Shown piece by piece: positions 58,656 to 64,000 of a stretch of DNA of 64,000 nucleotides; position 1 is the stretch's first letter, and the number at the start of each line of letters is the position of its first letter. A program made the position numbers and the translations under genes. The stretch lies in NCBI GenBank assembly GCA_000349905.1, contig KB722747.1:103167-167166 (forward strand). The letters run 5' to 3'. Source of the stretch: Volvariella volvacea V23 (lineage: Eukaryota > Basidiomycota > Agaricomycetes > Agaricales > Pluteaceae). Below the pieces are notes generated by a model. That model saw only the letters and a program-made list of their open reading frames with translations, searched no databases and was not told where the DNA came from.

Positions 58656-59478
58656 TCACCGCCATTCGGATGTTTGTGTTCGCCAGATCTTATCGCGTGG
58701 ATGTCGATGTAGACAGAATAAACCTGAACGAAGAATAAAATCCGTGCAGGCGGAGGTGGCGAGGTGTCGTATCGACTTGGTGGTCCGCCGATATCGAATA
58801 CCATGTCGTCCCAAACCAGAAAATGGGCCACATGGTAGGGTGCTGGTGTAGCCTCTGAGCCTCATCGAATGATGGAGCCAGAAGAAAGAGAGGCACTTGG
58901 CTGGACCATCAAATGGTGATGCCACGCTTTGAAGCAAGGGCGAGTCCTTTAAAAAGCAATTTGGGGATGAGAGAAATGGGCCATAAAGTTGGAGGAATCG
59001 AAGATTGGTGAGGAAAAGCGAGGAGAGGAGTAATCGTATCTCTACGTCTCCATAGCCCATGAGTTCGATTCTGAGTGGGCGAGCACAAGGCTGTCGGTTT
59101 GTCGAAGCGACCATTTCTGCGTAAAGTCCCTTCAAATCACCCGCATCTACGACCTTGCTTTGGTGTTGATAAATACGAAGCCCTTGGAGAGAACTCTTAT
59201 GTTCCAGAGCCTGTAAAAACGCGAGACAGTCTTGGCGGCAGGTGATGGAAACACCTGCAGAAAGGCGACAGATTCCCGTGAAGTGTGGCTGCAGGTGCAA
59301 GAGCTCAAAAGCAGGTTCCTCAGCAGCGCTTGCTTCGTCCGGGAAAAGAAAGGTGAGCCGGCGAGTAATCCTGTGTTAACGTCGGGATATAGCTTCAAGG
59401 TGTGGATGGAAGACAAGACCTGAAATCGGTCATATACGCGCAGGAAGTCCTCAAATGAATCCGCTGTGGCCTTCACTT
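58656..59478 (-). pseudogene. F-box gene fragment, central part (fragment B)
   Basis: Minus-strand peptides ATADSFEDFLRVYDRFQVLS, LLAGSPFFSRTKQALLRNLL and HFTGICRLSAGVSITCRQDC align in order to residues from about 140 to 470 of the intact 616-aa F-box protein at 46193. ALEHKSSLQGLRIYQHQSK and MGYGDVEIRLLLSSL-like, LRFLQLYGPFLSSPNCFLKD align in the same way. At least one frameshift (near 59290) and a diverged end prevent translation. No F-box is present. It picks up almost where fragment A (48242-48520, plus strand) stops. Confidence 0.8.
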
Positions 59479-59694
59479 CATAAATTGTAAAAACCCATCG
59501 GACACGAACATGAACACAATTAAATCTTCAGGCAGGAGTACATCAATTGTTCATTAAATATCGTCACCCTTCCATGCCAAGAAATAATGTGCACTTGGTC
59601 ATGAAAGAGCGTGACAAAAGGACATGGTATGTGACACGAGATCGCTCAAAATTCCTGTGAAAGTCGCTGTGTTAGTACATCTTCAACCCCAGCG

Positions 59695-61385
59695 ATGCAA
59701 GCAAAAGGACCGCGTATTTTCGAAATTGGGGGTACCCCAGAAACCTTTGGGTTTTCCAATGAAGTAATACCTGTGGAACAAGTTCGCCAGGAGGTCGAAA
59801 AGCGTACATTTTTTCAGCTTCGAGTCTTACAGGCCTTTCGGTTCATACTGATATCATCTGAGTGCTTAATCTGGTTCCAGTTGACGAAATTACTCAATAT
59901 CACCCCCGCCAGGAGAATGTAGTTGTTCATGGACCATCTGGTACCCGTGTTCTCAAGTGGATGCCCAAGATATTAGCATGTTATATCGAACTAGAACCCT
60001 TGTTCAAATTTACGATTTTTGTTGACGTGAGCTATGGTAAGTTAGGATGCTTCACCTTATCTGATCCTTTACTGATTTTGAGAGTTTTTCAGTCCCGAAG
60101 GATCTCGTTAACCCTGTGATAAGGCTTCTGAAGGTATTTCTTCGCTTAATAAAGAAAATACCACCCAAATCGCTTGAGCTTGTTGAAGCTTTATCTCCAG
60201 TAGAGGGTTTTACGACGTTCCTAGTATATTTCAGCTTGCGTTGCCATTGTGAATTTCGTCCTCAAATGGCTAGCCTATGATAGCAGGAATTAAGCTGGCT
60301 CGCCATCTCCTGTGAGCATCTTCTGCACACCAATGCGCGATTGAGCTAAAATGGATTAGTAACCCTGACATTGGTCGGCCAGAAGAAGCCACACCGTTTT
60401 TCAAAGAGTCAATGGACGCATACATAGAATCATATAAGCAGAACAAACCAAAGGACAAGCCTTGGATTGTGAACCCGTACGTACTGCTGGTGCAATTATC
60501 ATTGAGGGGCGTTCTCACATAATTCAGACACCTCTTGCATTTATGGCGAAGCCTTGATGTATACGGATCTTAAAAGTGCTAAATGGGCTCTCGAGAAGCC
60601 CCTTGAAGGTTTCGATGTTGATGATGACCCAGTTGGGGGAGAAATATTCCACCAATTCAGGGTTCACGCCAACTTGGCTCTCGTCCTGAAGGAGCTTGGA
60701 ATCAACGAGCCAGTCCATGAGAGGTAACATCATTTTTACTCCCCAGAACTATTTCCCTTACAAAACTTGTGTTGCTCTTGTTAGTTGGTGTGTTAAATAC
60801 CTGAAGAAGCACAATCACATCGTCGTTGATGAAGCGCTCGAAAACATCCTTATCAAGAAAGGATTTGGAATGCATCCGGTTTTAGCCAAACTGGGGGGGA
60901 TAAATGGTTGAAAAAGCCAGTCCAGCGGACCGTCGAATATCGCGACCTTGGCTTTACTGCCTTTGACTATACTCGGACATGCACAGCATGCAGCAAGCAC
61001 GAACCGGATGTGAAGCTCTCCCGCTGTGCAGGGTGTGGATCTTCGTGGTACTGGTGAGGTCATGGCCCATCAATTTTGTATGGACTCCGCTGATGCCTTC
61101 TTCGGATCAAGTTCAAAGGACTGCCAACGTGCCGACTAGAAAAATCACAAGTAAGCTCATTGAATATTAATCGAACCACGTAGCCCCTTCTCACATTCTT
61201 TTTATGATCCTAGGAAAGCGTGCCAGTGAGTACAATTGTATTGACTCGCAATGCCATATATTAACCACGGCTCACAGAGCCCGCCAAGCGAGCTTGAAAT
61301 GCGTCGAAGAATTGAAAAAGAAGAGTCCAGAAGCAGCTCAACGGTATACAGACTTACAGACTGGATCAACTGGCGTGATTTAATA
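59695..61385 (+). pseudogene. MYND zinc-finger protein, decayed (right member of an inverted pair)
   Basis: Begins MQAKGPRIFEIGGTPETFGF, then IPVEQVRQEVEKR. The next conserved block LSVHTDII is followed by a TGA before LNLVPVDEITQYHPRQENVVVHG. WMPKILACYIELEPLFKFTIF, SMDAYIESYKQNKPKDKPW and the zinc-finger half CTACSKHEPDVKLSRCAGCG (about 60980-61035) are open. The second half reads DCQRAD-stop-KNHK, a Trp-to-stop change. Homology ends near 61385, losing the C-terminal third found in the twin. The leader before the ATG (AGTACATCTTCAACCCC) is shared with the twin at 51007-53165. Confidence 0.75.
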
Positions 61386-61539
61386 ACCCCTTTCCCTTCT
61401 TATATTGAATTGTAATTGATCCCGTATATAGTGCTTGTGAATTAATGCTCTCTATGGAATAATATAGCACGATTGGAACTCTCTGATGGCATTACATGCA
61501 TGGCATTTCATTTCGAAGCGATACCCAGTTAATGTACAC

Positions 61540-63635
61540 CTAATTCGCATTTCGTCGCTTCCTGAAACTCAGTTTTGCATTCGCGTCTGGTGAACATGCA
61601 TATCCCAACCATAGGTTGACCGGTCTCTTCCCATCCGGTGTCTCGAGCTTCCAATCATAGTTCAAAAGGAAATGAGCTAGCAACGTTTTAATCTCATTTA
61701 TAGCGAAGAACCTTTAGAGCATCAACGTCCGTGAGTCCCAATGCAAGATGACGGCGATTCAATGCTCACCTCCCAGGACATGCGTGTCTTCCGATGCCGA
61801 ACGGAAGATATCCAGGAGACGGCGTGGTTGTGGTGTACTTCAACCGGCTCTTCTCGTCCGTGCACAGCTTGTAGAACCTATACCCGTCAAACCTCTCCGG
61901 ATTTTCGTAAACCGCAGGATCACGATGAATGGGGTATGCAGGTGCAGATATAAAAGTTCCATACGGCAACGTGATGCCGTTTGAGAACGTAAAGCCCTTG
62001 GGGTGGACGACTTTACGAATGACTCCAACTGCACCGAAGGAGAGTGATGTATAAGAACGGAGACTGTACATTGAGATAAAAAGGCTGAGCACTTACGACC
62101 AGTGACTCCCGAGACACGCATTGACTCTCGCAAAAAACTATCCATCTTGCGGAGGTTCGACACGGCGGCCTTGGACCAGCCTTCTGCTTCGATCATCTCT
62201 TCGGCCTCTTCACGCAGGGGTTCGAGATACTCAGGATATGCAGCGAGGTCGAATAACGCATGGGTCAACACCTGAAAGCCAGGTCGCATATTAGTGGATG
62301 TATCAACACGGAAGTGGCTAGGCGACCCTCACCATCGAGGTCGTATGAATACCAGCAAAATTGAGGAACAGGACCCTCATAATGAGATTTTCAATCTTTT
62401 GCTGTTCTTCGGTGGCACTTTCGATTAGCCAACTCAAGAGATCGTTCTGAGGAATATGAATCGGCTTCAAAATTTGGCTAGGGATCCGCAAACCGAAATC
62501 ACATACTGGTTTCCCTTCCCAATCCCGTCCATATTGACGGAATTGTTGCAGCCTTTCCGCGATCAGCGGTCCGATCAGTCTTTTCCCTTTTCGTAGTATG
62601 CGTTCGTATGGTGATATCCACGGGCAAACTAGCCTAAAAGTGGGTAATCGAATTAATACGCTCCTCGTAAAGCCAGCTAAGAGAAAGGTAGGCTTACGGG
62701 TGAAGAAACGTTGGAACCAAATCCATTGCTATAGAAGACCCAACAAGGTTCTGAGCAAAGTTCATTGCCAAAGATAGATATTCTTTATTACGACCTGAAG
62801 CAACAACGTCAGTATTCGGGTCATCTGACAGCTGGGAGTATGCATACAATGAGGCAGGCCTACAAACAAACGATTTGTCGTTCTGACAATGAGATGGATC
62901 ATTGTCTGTAACGCGGGGATTTCAGTCCATTCTAGTGGAAATCAGTGGTGCTCGGTTCTAACATATTCTTAAACGCACCACCGTGTTTGAGTGGAATGAG
63001 TTCTCGCAGTGCGTGAGTTGCCTCATCTAGCATCACTGGCCTGAGTCAGAGAGTGTCAATGAGGTTGAAAGTCGATGAGAACGGAGACTCACGTGAAGGG
63101 GGCAAAGTTGCCCGAGAGGTGTGTTTGAATGACTTTAATATGATACGGATCCTCCATGATCCCCGATTTCAAGTTGTACGCTGAATGAAGATTCTATCGC
63201 ATATATCACTCGTCAACTACGCTCGAATACGACAGGAATAACCTACATCAATGGACGCCGAGTTGAACGACAGTTGGTCGTCTCTTGCTTTCCTCATGTC
63301 ATTTACCATATCCACCCCATTGGCGATGACCTCCCATTTGACGACAGTTGGGATCTTGTATAGCGTGTTAGGATACTTCTCATATCCTTCTTGGACGAGA
63401 TCCCGGAAGTGGGTTATCAAACGGAAGCCACTGATATAGGAGAGCAATCTATTGGAATATCCGATTGTTGGGATTGTAGGGTGCTTTAAGTCCAAATAAG
63501 CACGTCTGAGAGCTCCTTTATTCAGTGGAGGAGGGTACTCACACTCGTTCTCCAACGCTCCAACAATATTCCGAGGTAGAGAAAGAAAATAGGAAGAACA
63601 GCCAGTATCGACAGATAAATCGATAGCGTATCCAT
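61540..63635 (-). CDS. Cytochrome P450 monooxygenase, 512 aa
   Basis: Eleven exons: 63557-63635, 63247-63515, 63093-63193, 62979-63040, 62848-62931, 62698-62794, 62507-62633, 62333-62446, 62097-62271, 61770-62028 and 61540-61711 (1539 nt). An N-terminal membrane anchor (SIYLSILAVLPIFFLYLGIL) targets the ER. The I-helix oxygen motif is FAGIHTTS, the K-helix ExxR is in SFLRESMRVSG, and the heme-binding loop is FGIGRHACPGR. It hydroxylates an unknown hydrophobic substrate with a P450 reductase. The pattern recalls mushroom P450s annotated as ent-kaurene-oxidase-like, but that is only a resemblance. The exon 1 donor (GTTGGA) is weak and is the one junction I am unsure of. Acceptor choices at 63193 and 62028 remove apparent frameshifts. 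Confidence 0.9.
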
Positions 63636-64000
63636 GGCTCTCGAAGCTCAGCTGGTCTTTAACACCTTGGTGCAGACAAGGAGGATAGGAGTAACTTGCG
63701 ACATTAGGTACAGCCCTTTTTTATGTGCCCCCCGCAACGATATGCTCCCATAAATTTCTGAGCACTCGAATGGCCTTGGGATAATCCTACCACTTAGTCC
63801 TGGAATCCCAATCGAGGTTAATTCGTGTTTGGTTGGTGTTTACGAGCGCCGCTTAATCTCGTAAGGTTTCTCAATTGTAAACTTAGGATGATGGTTGGAG
63901 TCCAAAAGCATCCGCATCCGCATCCGTTGTGGGATGAAGTTATTGGGTCACGTGGCTAGTTAATTGAAATTTCCCACGGACGAGCCGGTGAGCTTTTAAT
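63636..64000. other. Promoter side of the P450 gene
   Basis: 365 bases upstream of the P450 ATG. A weak TATA-like CATAAAAAAG lies on the minus strand near 63714-63723, about 80 bases before the start. Nothing else was recognised up to the window edge. Confidence 0.35.

Noticed and set aside
62028..63246. Apparent frame breaks in the P450 gene
   Set aside because: Alternative acceptors at 63193 and 62028 give normal-length introns and a continuous 512-codon frame.

Overview
The window reads as nuclear DNA of a basidiomycete fungus, most likely a mushroom-forming Agaricomycete. The genes are packed with short GT-AG introns (mostly 45-75 nt). They include fungal sterol C24-methyltransferase, proteinase-K-type subtilases, SDR and P450 genes, MYND proteins and a very large lineage-specific F-box/LRR-like family. 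No tRNA, rRNA, CRISPR or bacterial-type operon was seen. One 100-N assembly gap lies at 45525-45624.

Layout. (1) 0.45-15.6 kb: eleven head-to-tail plus-strand copies of one F-box/LRR-like family (seven of them broken or fragmentary or altered), interrupted at 9.75-11.2 kb by the ruin of an unrelated gene. (2) 15.9-27.2 kb: an inverted block bounded by two near-identical subtilase genes (minus at 15.9 kb, plus at 25.65 kb). It encloses two tandem short-chain dehydrogenase genes (one with a destroyed splice donor) and one more family copy. Both subtilases share promoter elements and a conserved exon-like relic upstream. (3) 27.4-41.4 kb: further family copies, now all on the minus strand, with a small basic protein gene (34.7 kb) and a multiply frameshifted, C-terminally truncated assimilatory nitrate reductase relic (37-40 kb). 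(4) 41.6-45.2 kb: intact ERG6 and a gene with a C-terminal F-box whose 5' end is unresolved. (5) 45.2-46.2 kb: AT-rich, inverted-repeat-like sequence around the gap. (6) 46.2-61.4 kb: an intact 616-aa F-box gene and two complementary fragments of a paralogue 11 kb apart in opposite orientation. The same stretch holds two complete genes and one fragment of an F-box protein with a nucleotidyltransferase-like GS...DLD signature, an inverted pair of decayed MYND genes, a 176-bp terminal-inverted-repeat element and one outlying family copy. (7) 61.5-63.6 kb: an intact 11-exon cytochrome P450.

Twenty copies or fragments of the array family were found. Eleven have open reading frames that join exactly across an intron that always splits the same Trp codon. 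The other nine carry small lesions (17-bp duplication, single nonsense codons, one-base indels, internal deletions). This is the expected picture of rapid birth-and-death evolution. By family logic the F-box proteins would act as substrate receptors of SCF ubiquitin ligases; their targets are unknown. ERG6, subtilase, SDR and P450 genes are ordinary metabolic or secreted-enzyme genes embedded in this fast-evolving region. Exon coordinates were derived by hand from frame, splice signals and paralogue comparison; every gene called intact sums to a multiple of three.
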